From the NCBI RefSeq assembly GCF_000746025.2, contig NZ_CP045798.1, positions 978,501 through 1,042,500 of the forward strand: DNA of 64,000 nucleotides. Direction: 5' to 3'. Below are positions 17,736 to 27,157 of the stretch, piece by piece (within the stretch, counting starts at the first letter, position 1; each line of letters begins with the position of its first letter). This DNA comes from Thermanaerosceptrum fracticalcis (lineage in GTDB: Bacteria; Bacillota; Peptococcia; DRI-13). Below the pieces are notes generated by a model. The model was not told where the DNA came from and did not search any database. It was given only the letters and a program-made list of their open reading frames with translations. The position numbers were made by a program, and so were the translations under genes.

Positions 17736-18953
17736 TTATCTACGCAGGTTCACCAGTTCTTCCAAAACCTGGTCGGAAGTGGTAATTACCCGGGAATTGG
17801 CCTGGAAACCCCGCTGGGTAATGATCATATCCACAAATTCTTGGGATAAATCCACGTTGGACATTTCCAGGGTCTCGGGCTTGATGATACCTCTGCCGGA
17901 AATACCGGGGATCCCTTTATCAGGCTCGCCGGAGTTGTTGGAAAACTGGAAAAGGTTGTTCCCTGCTTTTATCAGACCAGATGGGTTCGTAAAAGTGGCA
18001 ATGGCTACTTGGGCCAGTTTGCGGCTTTGTCCGTTGGAGTAACTACCGGTAATGGTACCGGTAGTATCTACGCTAACACTCTGAAGGTCACCATATGTAT
18101 AACCATTTTGATTAAAGGCCAAAGCGGTAAAATCTCCCGCAAATTGGGTCATTTTGCTAAAGTCCAATGATATATTCAAATCATTGGCACCAGGCAATAA
18201 CGGCAGAGTAGCATTAAATGTACCAGAGTTAAATGTCCCATCTGTATTGAAGCTTATGGTACTTGTCGGCCCTGCAATGATACCGTCTATCTCCACATCC
18301 ACGTTCCACTCGTTGTCTGTGCCACTTGGTGTAAATATGGCTGTTAAAGTGTGAGTATTACCCTGTGAATCATATACCGTAATTGTACTGCTGAAACTAG
18401 TAGGGGCAGTTGCCCTTGCATCAAGGTTTTTGGCAAACTCCACTTTTGTAGTTGCACTGGGAATCGTAGATAACTTTGATGCCAAGTTAATATCCGTAAT
18501 GGCCCCCTTGGGATCAATCCCGCCATTAGCGTCTGCCATAATACCCTGAACAATCATGCCGTTTGCAGTGTTATAAAATGTCTTATTGTAATCGAAATCG
18601 AAATTGCCCGCTCGGGTATAATATATATTTTGCCCGTCACTTAGCATGAAGAAGCCTTCCCCTTCGATAGACAAGTCTGTATTCTTTCCTGTGGACTGGG
18701 GACTGCCGGGAGTATGAATCACATCAATGGAAGCTAAGGACATACCCAGACCAACCTGCATGGGGTTAGTACCTGCCCTGTTCCCCTGGGGGGTAGAAGC
18801 CCCGCGCAGGGTCTGGCTTAGCATATCCTGGAAAGTAACCCGGCTCTTTTTAAAACCGACGGTGTTGACGTTGGCAATGTTGTTGCCAATGACGTCCATA
18901 CGGGTCTGGTGGTTTTTCAAGCCGGAAACACCGGCAAAAAGTGAACGCATCAT
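17736..18953 (-). CDS. flgE: FlgE, flagellar hook protein
   Basis: FlgE polymerises into the hook. The 405-residue protein has the N-terminal rod/hook signature LFAGVSGLKNHQTRMDVIGNNIANVNTVGFK. It has a FlgE central domain and the C-terminal FVDMIITQRGFQANSRVITTSD helix that packs in the core. The start ATGATG at 18953 has AAAGGAGGTC upstream. It follows flgD and a small conserved flagellar operon gene. Two hairpins precede it in the leader. Confidence 0.96.
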   Translation of the reverse strand: MMRSLFAGVSGLKNHQTRMDVIGNNIANVNTVGFKKSRVTFQDMLSQTLRGASTPQGNRAGTNPMQVGLGMSLASIDVIHTPGSPQSTGKNTDLSIEGEGFFMLSDGQNIYYTRAGNFDFDYNKTFYNTANGMIVQGIMADANGGIDPKGAITDINLASKLSTIPSATTKVEFAKNLDARATAPTSFSSTITVYDSQGNTHTLTAIFTPSGTDNEWNVDVEIDGIIAGPTSTISFNTDGTFNSGTFNATLPLLPGANDLNISLDFSKMTQFAGDFTALAFNQNGYTYGDLQSVSVDTTGTITGSYSNGQSRKLAQVAIATFTNPSGLIKAGNNLFQFSNNSGEPDKGIPGISGRGIIKPETLEMSNVDLSQEFVDMIITQRGFQANSRVITTSDQVLEELVNLRR

Positions 18954-18989
18954 AAATAAATGACCTCCTTTTAATTAGAAACTCAAAAG

Positions 18990-19042
18990 AACCGATTTCT
19001 GTCAATCATCGGTTTCGGGCTTCCTCTGAGAGGTCCAGCCCG
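18990..19042 (-). promoter_or_regulatory. Two-hairpin leader upstream of flgE
   Basis: On the minus-strand RNA, CGGGCT (19042-19037) pairs with AGCCCG (19021-19016) around an inner CCTCTCAGAGG hairpin. Then AACCGAT (19014-19008) pairs with ATCGGTT (18996-18990), followed by CTTTTG. Both lie in the 95-base gap before flgE. They could be an RNA processing, attenuation or translation-control site. No known riboswitch is recognised. Confidence 0.4.
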
Positions 19043-19048
19043 TCTAAT

Positions 19049-19432
19049 TTAAATGATGACGGCACTGTCAATGTTGGTAAAGACGTTTTCTTTACGACTT
19101 TCACCATCTACGGCCGTGATCACCGTCTTGTTTTTAATGCTGACCACAAAAGCCAGGTCGTCAATTAAAACCAGGGATTCCCTGGCCCCTTTGGCCTGGG
19201 CTTTTTGCACCGCCACGTTAAGCCTTTCCAGATGTTGAGGTGTCAGTTTGATTTTCCGTAAATCCAGTCTCTCCTGGGCATGGCGGGAAAATTTCAGTTC
19301 TTCCCCTTTCTGCAGTTCTTCTTGCAGCACCTGGTTAAAGGGTGTTTTTACACCCGCAGGTGTTTGTCTGGGGACCGCTGGTTTGCCTACAGGTTGTATG
19401 GGTTGGGGTATGATAAAGGGTTTGTCTACCAT
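19049..19432 (-). CDS. Flagellar operon protein, TIGR02530-like
   Basis: This 127-residue protein resembles the conserved small flagellar operon family (TIGR02530) found between flgD and flgE in Firmicutes. It has the typical core KFSRHAQERLDLRKIKLT and the end LAFVVSIKNKTVITAVDG. No membrane segment or signal is seen. Its role in hook assembly is inferred from position; the molecular function is not known to me. Confidence 0.85.
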   Translation of the reverse strand: MVDKPFIIPQPIQPVGKPAVPRQTPAGVKTPFNQVLQEELQKGEELKFSRHAQERLDLRKIKLTPQHLERLNVAVQKAQAKGARESLVLIDDLAFVVSIKNKTVITAVDGESRKENVFTNIDSAVII

Positions 19433-19440
19433 GATCTCAC

Positions 19441-19911
19441 CTACTTGATTAATGTAATTTTATCCAGTGTCACCTCTTCTCCGTCTACCACAGCCACGTA
19501 CTGCCCGTCTTTCTGTTTCAATGCTGTCACTATGCCTGACAGCTCTTCCGTACCTTTCTTAAAAGTAACCACGTGTCCCAGGAGGTTCAGCCCTTGCTTC
19601 AGTTCATTTCCGGCCATGAGATAACCTAATTGTTGCATTATCCCTGTTAATTTTGTTTCCAAACCCTTTTGCGCTTCAGCCAGGGCCATTAAACCCGATT
19701 CCAGGGATTTATTGATGTTCTGCATTTGTTCCAGCGAAGAAAACTGGGCCATCTGGGTAATAAACTCCCTATCTTCCATGGGTTTCATGGGGTCCTGGTA
19801 ACGCAACTCGGTGACGAGCAGCTTCAAGAAATCATCTTTACCCAAGGTTTTATCCTTGAGAGCAGTTTGGGAATTTGTGTTTTGCACACTTGTTGCGGCG
19901 GTTACCGTCAT
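19441..19911 (-). CDS. flgD: FlgD, hook cap / hook assembly scaffold
   Basis: FlgD caps the growing hook and is needed for FlgE polymerisation. The product has the N-terminal export and capping signature LGKDDFLKLLVTELRYQDPMKPMEDREFITQ, where aromatic and acidic residues are conserved. A short C-terminal Tudor-like part covers GHVVTFKKGTEELSGIVTALK. At 156 residues it is at the short end, lacking the fibronectin-type insertion of enteric FlgD. It lies between fliK and the TIGR02530-like gene. Confidence 0.94.
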   Translation of the reverse strand: MTVTAATSVQNTNSQTALKDKTLGKDDFLKLLVTELRYQDPMKPMEDREFITQMAQFSSLEQMQNINKSLESGLMALAEAQKGLETKLTGIMQQLGYLMAGNELKQGLNLLGHVVTFKKGTEELSGIVTALKQKDGQYVAVVDGEEVTLDKITLIK

Positions 19912-19923
19912 ATCCTCACTCCT

Positions 19924-21201
19924 TTACACCGTATAATCTACTGATCCGCGACTCATCATTTGCATCCTTGGTTCCCCTGGTTGTTCACTTTCGGAAAGGT
20001 AGCCGCTGTCGGCCCGTAACCAGTTCTGCGCCCAATAGTTTCCTCTGTTCCAGGATGGTTGCTGTTGTTGGTGTTGTTGGTAAAACTGCTGCTGGCTTAA
20101 GGACTGGCCGCCCAGCTCTATCTCCATCCTGCCGGGCTTAAGCCCTTGTTCGGAGAAAGACTGACGTAAGGCTTGCAAACCGTTTTCCAGGAGGTCCCGG
20201 GTCACTGGGTGTTCCGCAATAATTCTTACGGAGACGACCCCTTCTTCGCTAAGCAATTTTACCACCATCTTGCCTAAATCCTGTGGTTCCAGGTGAATAA
20301 CCACTTCGCTGGCGGCGTTTTTCCCTCCAGAAACAAGGCGGGAAAACACTACCTTGGGGAATTCTTTGGGAAATTCCTGGACAGGTACTTTCACAGGATG
20401 CTGGGGTATTTCTTCAGACGGAGGGGCACCATCGACCGGTAGAGCCGTTAGTGTTGTGTCTTTCCATACCAGATTATTGTCGCCTTTTAGTTCCGGCTGG
20501 TTAGTGGCTTCCTGTAATTCTTCTGTCTTTCCAACAGGTGGAACTAAAGGTTTAAGAAGTTCCGGTGAGACTTTCGCGGTGTTCACAGCCGCCTGCCGGG
20601 TAACAAGTATCACTTCCCTGTTTTCAACCTGTCCAGCGGTAAAAACCAGAGCCTCGCCCTTCTCATTTTCCTTCTTCACTTCCATCCTGTTTATACCTAG
20701 CTGCTGAACTAACTGAGGGTTTAGCAGGCTATTGTCCAGGCCGGACAGATGAGGGACCGGATTCTGGGTAGGTATGGGATTTTCCTTCATTGTAACCGGG
20801 AATTGCCTGGGCGGTATGGTTTGAGCGGTTAAAACCGGAAGCGCCTTAGGATACTCCGGGAAAATACCTAGAGCCGCAGGCTGGAACTCAGTACCTTTAA
20901 AGGCTGCCGTTTCTCCCTGCAGCAAGTCCATACCTTTATTCATTCCCGGCATCTGGACGTCCTCAACAAGATATGGGTTGTGAAACAGCAAAGCCGGCTG
21001 AATAAAGGTGGCTCCATCCGGTTGAACATTTACTTCCTGCAGTCTCTCTTTTCGCTCATCCTGATTGGCTGTCATATTCCCATTGGAAAGGATAGAAAAC
21101 AGCATACCAAGAAAGTCCCCGCCAGTTTCCACCTGCACATTTTCCTGGATTTTAACAGTTTGTCCCAGCTGCCCCAATAAAACATTATTTACGTTTAACA
21201 C
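19924..21201 (-). CDS. fliK: FliK, flagellar hook-length control protein
   Basis: FliK measures hook length and triggers the FlhB specificity switch. The central region is low-complexity (Pro, Gln and Glu rich). The C-terminal Flg_hook domain has VVIHLEPQDLGKMVVKLL and LLENGLQALRQSFSEQGLKPG, followed by a Gln-rich tail. The start is taken as GTG at 21201, where AAAGGAGGTGA is ideally spaced. An ATG at 21237 that overlaps the ylxF stop would add 12 unlikely residues. Confidence 0.9.
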   Translation of the reverse strand: MLNVNNVLLGQLGQTVKIQENVQVETGGDFLGMLFSILSNGNMTANQDERKERLQEVNVQPDGATFIQPALLFHNPYLVEDVQMPGMNKGMDLLQGETAAFKGTEFQPAALGIFPEYPKALPVLTAQTIPPRQFPVTMKENPIPTQNPVPHLSGLDNSLLNPQLVQQLGINRMEVKKENEKGEALVFTAGQVENREVILVTRQAAVNTAKVSPELLKPLVPPVGKTEELQEATNQPELKGDNNLVWKDTTLTALPVDGAPPSEEIPQHPVKVPVQEFPKEFPKVVFSRLVSGGKNAASEVVIHLEPQDLGKMVVKLLSEEGVVSVRIIAEHPVTRDLLENGLQALRQSFSEQGLKPGRMEIELGGQSLSQQQFYQQHQQQQPSWNRGNYWAQNWLRADSGYLSESEQPGEPRMQMMSRGSVDYTV

Positions 21202-21236
21202 ATTCTCACCTCCTTTCCAGAGTTTGTTATCACTCA

Positions 21237-21785
21237 TTACTGGTTCCCCAATAACAGCTGCGTGATTCGTGCTGCCCGCTGGGGTTCCATTAATGCCAGT
21301 ATTTTTCCCGTTTGTTCCTTATTCAGCAAAGGAAGTATGGTAATCACAGTATCATCATCTAAATTTTCCATGACCTTGACAATAGCTTCCGGTTTCATTT
21401 CACTGTAATAAAGAGCCAGTTGTTTGGCGTGAATGGCTTTTTTTTCGTTGTTCTCTTTATATGCGCGGAGAGAGGTTACCTCTTGCTGGAGCTGATAAAT
21501 CTGCTCCAGCATTTTGGTTTTTTCGCTTTCCAAAGCCATCATCTTAGCTTCAAAATCTTTAAGGTCACTTCTCAGTTTTTGATTTTCCTGCTCAATGGGT
21601 GAAATAACAGGGATTTTTGGAACAGGGGCAGGCTCTTTTGCATATTTACTAAGGACCGGTATTTTTTGCAAGGCAATGCGTAAATCAATTAACCCAGCTT
21701 TGTCAGCGGCCCATAACCCGCCCAATACAATGGCAATGAGACACAAAATTATTAATTTTAACGAAATACTCTGTTGTCCTTGCAT
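21237..21785 (-). CDS. ylxF: YlxF-like MgtE N-domain flagellar operon protein
   Basis: The protein has one N-terminal membrane helix (about residues 8-28) and a coiled coil (about 65-115). A C-terminal MgtE intracellular N-like domain carries LYYSEMKPEAIVKVMENLDDDTVITILPLLN. This architecture matches YlxF/FlaA-locus proteins encoded between fliJ and fliK in Firmicutes. The MgtE-like part here is not a magnesium transporter. Its function is probably in rod/hook export or assembly, by context. Confidence 0.82.
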   Translation of the reverse strand: MQGQQSISLKLIILCLIAIVLGGLWAADKAGLIDLRIALQKIPVLSKYAKEPAPVPKIPVISPIEQENQKLRSDLKDFEAKMMALESEKTKMLEQIYQLQQEVTSLRAYKENNEKKAIHAKQLALYYSEMKPEAIVKVMENLDDDTVITILPLLNKEQTGKILALMEPQRAARITQLLLGNQ

Positions 21786-21790
21786 GAGAA

Positions 21791-22222
21791 TTATCTTCTC
21801 CTAGCGGCTAATGCCAGTTCATCGATAAAAATCTGTTCTCTTCTATTTTCTTCCACCATGAAGCGCCGGTATTGTTTTTCCCGGATTTTATCTATGATTT
21901 TCCGGTTCTTCACAGCTTCTCTTAACCTTCCTTGTGCATCTCTGAGTTCGGTATATCTTTGCGTTACGAGCTCTGTTTGCCTTTCTAAAAGTTCCTGTAA
22001 ATGTTCAAGGTAATAACTGTTAACCATTACCGCCGTTAGAGATACATTTCCTTCCTGGACACGGGCCAGCTCCCCTTGGATTTCTTTCACCATTTGTTCA
22101 AGTTCGCCCTGTTTTTGTTCGGCCAGCCTCAGCCTGTTTATACATTGTCCCACTTCTTCCTGGCATCTCTTCTCTTTATATTCATAGAGCCTTCGAACAC
22201 TGGCTAAGCGAAACTTGAACAT
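21791..22222 (-). CDS. fliJ: FliJ, flagellar export chaperone / ATPase stalk
   Basis: FliJ is the coiled-coil stalk of the FliI ATPase ring and escorts export substrates. The 143-residue product is almost entirely helical and highly charged (for example KRCQEEVGQCINRLRLAEQKQGELEQM), with no membrane segment. It follows fliI by 12 bases. Sequence identity in this family is low, but size, coiled coil and position are diagnostic. Confidence 0.9.
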   Translation of the reverse strand: MFKFRLASVRRLYEYKEKRCQEEVGQCINRLRLAEQKQGELEQMVKEIQGELARVQEGNVSLTAVMVNSYYLEHLQELLERQTELVTQRYTELRDAQGRLREAVKNRKIIDKIREKQYRRFMVEENRREQIFIDELALAARRR

Positions 22223-22234
22223 AGTGTCCTCCTT

Positions 22235-23551
22235 TTAGAAAATGTTTATTCTATCCCGGATAGCCATTAACTGCTGCAAAGTATCCTCATAACCGCTTCT
22301 TTCGTCGATCCCTTGTCTTAAAAAATCATTTAATACATCGATCAGACTCATGGCTAAATCTATTTTCTTGTTCGTCCCTTGCTGATATGCTCCCACATCA
22401 ATTAAATCTTTGGCTTCACTGTAAACGGCCAGGAGTTCCTTGAACCTGCCGGCGGCATCAAAATGCTGCTGTTCTATGATATTATACATTACCCTGCTGA
22501 TGCTGTTTAACACATCTATAGCCGGGTAATGGCCTAAAGCGGCCAGCTGCCTGGAGAGCACGATATGCCCGTCCAGTATCCCCCGTACAGCGTCGGCAAT
22601 GGGCTCGTTCATATCATCGCTGTCCACCAGGACTGTGTACAAACCTGTGATGCTTCCGTTCTCCGATGTACCGGTTCTTTCCAGCAGCCTGGGCAATAAG
22701 GCAAATACAGAAGGAGTATACCCTTTGGTAGCGGGGGGCTCCCCGATGGCCAATCCAACTTCACGCTGGGCCATGGCAAAACGGGTTACGGAATCCATCA
22801 TCAAAATGACTCTGGCCCCCAGATCCCTAAAATATTCAGCAATGGCTGTGGCCACAAAGGCTCCCTTTATTCTGACCAGGGCGGGTTGATCGGAAGAGGC
22901 CACGATGACTACGGAACGTTCCAGGCCTTTTTCGCCCAGGTCATTTTCCATAAATTCGCGAACTTCTCTGCCTCTTTCCCCAATCAGGGCAATGACATTG
23001 ACATCGGCGTCGCTGTTCCTGGCCACCATGCCTAAAAGAGTACTTTTGCCCACACCGCTTCCGGCAAAGATTCCCAAGCGCTGCCCGTCGCCACAGGTCA
23101 ACAGGCCGTCGATGGCTCTCACTCCCAAAGGCAGTGGCTCAACGATTCTTTTTCGTTTTAAAGGGTGGGGCGGTGCCGCATCCAGGGGATACTCAAGATC
23201 CCAGGAAATTTTTCCTTTGTCATCAAGGGGTTCTCCCAAACCATTGAGAACGCGTCCCACTATATGAGGGCCAACCTTTACCTTTAAAGAACCACCGGTT
23301 GCAATAATCTTATTGCCCGGCGAGATACCTTTTAAATTCCCCAGAGGCATCAGCAGTGTTTTCTTTTCGCGAAAACCCACCACTTCCGCTGGGATAAGTT
23401 CTATGTCGTTATCAATATATACCAACTCACCGATGCTGGCCCTGGGGCCGGCAGCATGGATGATCAAACCGATGATTTCGCTGACATGGCCTTTAAACTG
23501 TATGGTCTTAGTTTCTTTGACGGCTTGTTTTAATCTGGCGAATTCTAGCAT
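22235..23551 (-). CDS. fliI: FliI, flagellum-specific export ATPase
   Basis: FliI is the F1-beta-like ATPase energising unfolding and export. It has the Walker A motif GIFAGSGVGKSTLL and the GERGREVREF string. It also has the Walker B region ILMMDSVTRFAMAQREVGLA and the conserved GYTPSVFALLPRLLER. The ATG at 23551 overlaps the fliH stop by seven bases and gives 438 residues, the usual length. An upstream in-frame ATG at 23644 lies deep in fliH and is rejected. Confidence 0.96.
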   Translation of the reverse strand: MLEFARLKQAVKETKTIQFKGHVSEIIGLIIHAAGPRASIGELVYIDNDIELIPAEVVGFREKKTLLMPLGNLKGISPGNKIIATGGSLKVKVGPHIVGRVLNGLGEPLDDKGKISWDLEYPLDAAPPHPLKRKRIVEPLPLGVRAIDGLLTCGDGQRLGIFAGSGVGKSTLLGMVARNSDADVNVIALIGERGREVREFMENDLGEKGLERSVVIVASSDQPALVRIKGAFVATAIAEYFRDLGARVILMMDSVTRFAMAQREVGLAIGEPPATKGYTPSVFALLPRLLERTGTSENGSITGLYTVLVDSDDMNEPIADAVRGILDGHIVLSRQLAALGHYPAIDVLNSISRVMYNIIEQQHFDAAGRFKELLAVYSEAKDLIDVGAYQQGTNKKIDLAMSLIDVLNDFLRQGIDERSGYEDTLQQLMAIRDRINIF

Positions 23552-24276
23552 GTACCGGCCACATCCCGTAAAGCCTGTTTTAAGAGAGCGATCTGACCTT
23601 CCAATTGGGCATCGATAATACCATTTTCGGAGATGATGACACATCCCCCGGGTTTAACGGATACATCCTCCTGGATCACAACATTATCGGGAAAATCGAA
23701 AGCCTGCTCACGGGAGATATTCAAATAGGGTATATGGAAAGGATTCACTTTTACCATAATCTTTCCGTTTTCCGCAGTTTGGCTTAAAGTACGGGAGATC
23801 ACACCGTTAATAATTTCCGGTTTGACCTCAACGATTACACCTAAGATTTTTTCTGTTATCAGCATAACTAAATCTAACAGCTCAGATTCATAAGCTTTTA
23901 GCATATTCAGTTTTTCTTGTTGTAAGGCACCGATTAATTCCTGGGCATGCCCGTGCAGTTCTTTAATTTCATGCTGGGCCTCTGCCAAACCTTTTTCATA
24001 TCCCAGGCGGTAGCCTTCCTCATAAGCCCTGTTTTTAATGTCCTGGCTTTCCTGATGAGCCGTTTCCAGGATCATCTGAGCCTGACTCCTGGATTTCAGC
24101 GTAATTTCATCGGCTTTCTGCTGGGCTTCGGCAATTAGTTCTTCAATCATCACTTTAGTTTCCAAGTAAATAGCCTGGGCAGTATCACGGGTCAGAGGAA
24201 TGTCCTGATTATCTGCGGCAGGTAATTTGGTGCGGCCTTCATTTTTCACGAAGTTTGCCTTTATGATCTTAGACAA
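23545..24276 (-). CDS. fliH: FliH, flagellar export ATPase regulator
   Basis: FliH is the peripheral stalk that binds and regulates FliI. The 243-residue protein has an N-terminal disordered part and a long charged coiled coil (about 40-115, with AQQKADEITLKSRSQAQ). A C-terminal V-ATPase E-like domain has the pattern LVMLITEKILGVIVE. The start codon is TTG at 24276, with GGAGGAGATGA upstream, overlapping fliG by eight bases. Confidence 0.92.
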   Translation of the reverse strand: MSKIIKANFVKNEGRTKLPAADNQDIPLTRDTAQAIYLETKVMIEELIAEAQQKADEITLKSRSQAQMILETAHQESQDIKNRAYEEGYRLGYEKGLAEAQHEIKELHGHAQELIGALQQEKLNMLKAYESELLDLVMLITEKILGVIVEVKPEIINGVISRTLSQTAENGKIMVKVNPFHIPYLNISREQAFDFPDNVVIQEDVSVKPGGCVIISENGIIDAQLEGQIALLKQALRDVAGTC

Positions 24277-25282
24277 TCAGCTCATCTCCTCCACCACGGG
24301 ATATAATGATCTCACCGGCTTCTTCCAGTCTCCGGATGACATTAACAATACGCTGCTGTGCTTCTTCTACATCTCGCAAACGCACCGGCCCCAGGAAGGC
24401 AATATCTTCGTCCAGCATCTCCGCCGCCCGCTTGGACATGTTCTTTTTAACCTTACTGGCGACCTCTTCACTGGAACCTTTAAGGGCCAAAGCCAGGTCT
24501 TTGCTGTCAACTTCCCGCAATACCATTTGAATGCTTCTGTCATCCATTTTCGTAATGTCTTCAAAGACAAACATCAGTTTCTTAATCTCTTCGGATAAAT
24601 CAGGGTCCTGTACCTCCAGGGTTTCCAGAATAGTTTTTTCCGTAGCCCTGTCCACATTGTTTAAAATCTGTACGATGGCATTGATGCCGCCGGCGATGGT
24701 ATAGTCCTGGGTGCCCAGAGTGGCTAATTTTTTTTCCAGGACACCTTCCACTTCCCTGATGATTTCGGGAGAAGTCCTGTCCATAATGGCAATTCTCCGG
24801 GCCACGTCGGACTGGCGGTCAGTGGGCAGAGCCGAAAGGATGACAGCGGCCTGCTGCGGGTCCAAATACGACATGATTAAAGCGATAGTCTGGGGATGTT
24901 CGTTTTGGATAAAGTTCAAGAGCTGACCGGGGTCAGTCTTGCGCACAAAGTCGAAAGGTCGCAACTGCAGGTTGGAGGAAAGCCTGTTGATAATACTAAA
25001 GGCTTTTTCTGTACCTAAGGCCCGTTCCAGAATCTGCTTGGCATAATCTATACCGCCTTGGGCAATATACTGGGAAGCCATAAAGATCTGGTTAAATTCC
25101 TCTAGAACGGCATCTAACTGCTCTCCTTGAATTTTTCTCACATTGGCTATTTCCAGGGTTAACTGTTCTATTTCTTCTTCCGTGAGATGTTTCATAACAC
25201 GGGCCGACTTCTCTGGTCCCAAACTAATGAGAAGGATGGCTGCTTTCTGTCGCCCTGTTAAACGCTGTTGCTTGTTAGCCAT
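24269..25282 (-). CDS. fliG: FliG, flagellar motor switch protein
   Basis: FliG is the rotor protein that takes torque from MotA. The 337-residue product has three FliG domains. These show LTGRQKAAILLISLGPE at the N-terminus, the middle-domain signature NEHPQTIALIMSYL and the C-terminal torque helix MVLREVDSKDLALALKG with conserved charged residues. It lies between fliF and fliH. Confidence 0.97.
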   Translation of the reverse strand: MANKQQRLTGRQKAAILLISLGPEKSARVMKHLTEEEIEQLTLEIANVRKIQGEQLDAVLEEFNQIFMASQYIAQGGIDYAKQILERALGTEKAFSIINRLSSNLQLRPFDFVRKTDPGQLLNFIQNEHPQTIALIMSYLDPQQAAVILSALPTDRQSDVARRIAIMDRTSPEIIREVEGVLEKKLATLGTQDYTIAGGINAIVQILNNVDRATEKTILETLEVQDPDLSEEIKKLMFVFEDITKMDDRSIQMVLREVDSKDLALALKGSSEEVASKVKKNMSKRAAEMLDEDIAFLGPVRLRDVEEAQQRIVNVIRRLEEAGEIIISRGGGDELIV

Positions 25283-25293
25283 CTCCTTTCCCC

Positions 25294-26835
25294 CTACTCT
25301 TCAACTAACCATGTTTTTAGTACTTGTGCTACATCTTCTGAATTCGTTTGGGCAAGTTTCTCTATTTGCGTACGCAGAGCCTTCTTTTCCAAAGCCTCCG
25401 GCGATAAGGATAAATCTACTTCAAGATCACCCATAGCGGCAACTTGCTGAAAGCCGCTGACAGGAACCTGTGTTTTTTGCCTGGCCAGATTGCGGCCGAT
25501 AAAATAGATAAGTCCCAGGGTTAACAGGGCTCCCAAAGAAGCTAAAGCTATTTTGATATATTCATTTCTTTGCTTAGCTTTTTCGGCCAGGGCCATTTCC
25601 TCTTCCAGTTTTTTCGACAGTTCGTTATTAAAAGGCAGGGCCACCACCGAAACCTGGTCTCCCCTGCTTAAGTCAACACCTGCCGCCATTTTCACAGCAT
25701 TGGTAATTTGTTCCTGTTCCTGCTGGGGAATTTCTCCGTCCAGCAATACGGAAACAGAAACCTTCGTAATTTTTCCTGTTGCAGCCACTTTTGTTTCTAC
25801 GGTTTTGCTGACTTCATAATTACGGGTTCTTTCACTGGACTGGTATTCCGAGTCACCGGATGAACCCATATTTCCATAACTGGGCCCGCCCATATTGGCA
25901 TCGGCAGGGTTACCACCTGTGCCATTGGTTCTTCCCTTCGACGACTCTTCTTTGGCATGTTCGCTCACTAACACGGCATCGCCGTAGGTTTCGGAACGTT
26001 TCTCCACCTGGTCGAAATCCATAGTGACATTAACCCTGACCACAGCTTTACCCGGTCCCCGCATTCTTTCCAGCATACTCTGGATAGAACGGGCTAAATC
26101 CTGTTCATATTGTTGTTTTATAGCCAGTTGATTGGCCGAAATACGGGAGAGATTGGCACCCGGTCCGTCGGCAAGCCCTTCTGAAAGCAGGTTGCCGTTT
26201 ACATCCATCACCGTAACATTTTGCGGTTTTAAGCCTTCCACACTATGACTGACAAAAGCCAAAATAGATTTAACCTGTTCAGGTTTTAGCTGCGCATAGG
26301 GTTTCAGGCGCAAGAGAACGGAAGCGGTGGCTTCTTTCTGGTCTTTAATAAAAAGGCTTGGCTGGGGAAGAGCGATATGTACTTTGGCAGAGTCTACTTC
26401 GTCTAATTCCTCAATGGTCCTGGTGAGTTCGCCCTGTAAAGCCACTAAAAACTTTACTCGTTTATCGTTTTCCGTTTCCCCAAAACGGGTCTCGTTAAAG
26501 GACTCAAATCCAACTACCCCGCCTAAGTTAACCTTTCCTGCCACATCCAGGCGCAGTTGATATTTATCCTCCTTCGGAACCAGAATGGTTTTCCCGTCAT
26601 CCGCTAATTTATAATTCACTTTCTGTTCTTTCAGCTTTGCTGTAATGGCACTGGCGTCTCTAGGATCCAGATTGGTAAACAGCGGCTCCATTTTCGGCTG
26701 CTGAGCATAATAGCTCATGACAATGATGACAATTAGAGCAATGCCACCCACACCGCTGAGCATGATTTTTTGCCATAAACTAAATTTGCGCCACAAGTTT
26801 TTTACTTGTTCCGTAAGCTGCGCCCAAAAACCCAT
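25294..26835 (-). CDS. fliF: FliF, flagellar MS-ring protein
   Basis: FliF forms the MS ring that nucleates the basal body. The 513-residue protein has two membrane segments, near residues 24-45 and 435-457, flanking YscJ/ring-building motifs. A flexible Gly/Ser/Asn-rich linker lies near 300-330. The cytoplasmic C-terminal tail binds FliG (ending LAQTNSEDVAQVLKTWL). It lies between fliE and fliG. Confidence 0.97.
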   Translation of the reverse strand: MGFWAQLTEQVKNLWRKFSLWQKIMLSGVGGIALIVIIVMSYYAQQPKMEPLFTNLDPRDASAITAKLKEQKVNYKLADDGKTILVPKEDKYQLRLDVAGKVNLGGVVGFESFNETRFGETENDKRVKFLVALQGELTRTIEELDEVDSAKVHIALPQPSLFIKDQKEATASVLLRLKPYAQLKPEQVKSILAFVSHSVEGLKPQNVTVMDVNGNLLSEGLADGPGANLSRISANQLAIKQQYEQDLARSIQSMLERMRGPGKAVVRVNVTMDFDQVEKRSETYGDAVLVSEHAKEESSKGRTNGTGGNPADANMGGPSYGNMGSSGDSEYQSSERTRNYEVSKTVETKVAATGKITKVSVSVLLDGEIPQQEQEQITNAVKMAAGVDLSRGDQVSVVALPFNNELSKKLEEEMALAEKAKQRNEYIKIALASLGALLTLGLIYFIGRNLARQKTQVPVSGFQQVAAMGDLEVDLSLSPEALEKKALRTQIEKLAQTNSEDVAQVLKTWLVEE

Positions 26836-26850
26836 TTTATCACCTCAAGA

Positions 26851-27147
26851 TTACACCTGCATTCTCATTACTTCCTGATATGCTTCGATGACTTTATTAC
26901 GTATCTGTACTGTTAACTGTAAAGCGAGACTTGCTTGTTCCGTTGCCAGCATGACTTGATGTAATTCTACGTTCTTGCCCAAGGCTAAATCTTGGCTGAG
27001 TTTTTCTGCCTGGAGATTGGCCTGATTTACTTTGCCGAGATACTCGGCCAAAAGAGCTCCAAAATTTTGTTCCGAAGGGGAATTTTTGGGAGTTTCTTTA
27101 TCCAGGAGAGGGGTAGTCAGTGTTGAAGTAATCTTATTAATCTCCAT
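26851..27147 (-). CDS. fliE: FliE, MS ring-rod junction protein
   Basis: FliE joins the MS ring to the rod and is the first exported substrate. The 98-residue product has the family pattern FGALLAEYLGKVNQANLQAEKL and ends LQLTVQIRNKVIEAYQEVMRMQV, with the conserved helix that contacts the gate. It lies between flgC and fliF. Confidence 0.95.
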   Translation of the reverse strand: MEINKITSTLTTPLLDKETPKNSPSEQNFGALLAEYLGKVNQANLQAEKLSQDLALGKNVELHQVMLATEQASLALQLTVQIRNKVIEAYQEVMRMQV

Positions 27148-27157
27148 ATATTACCTC

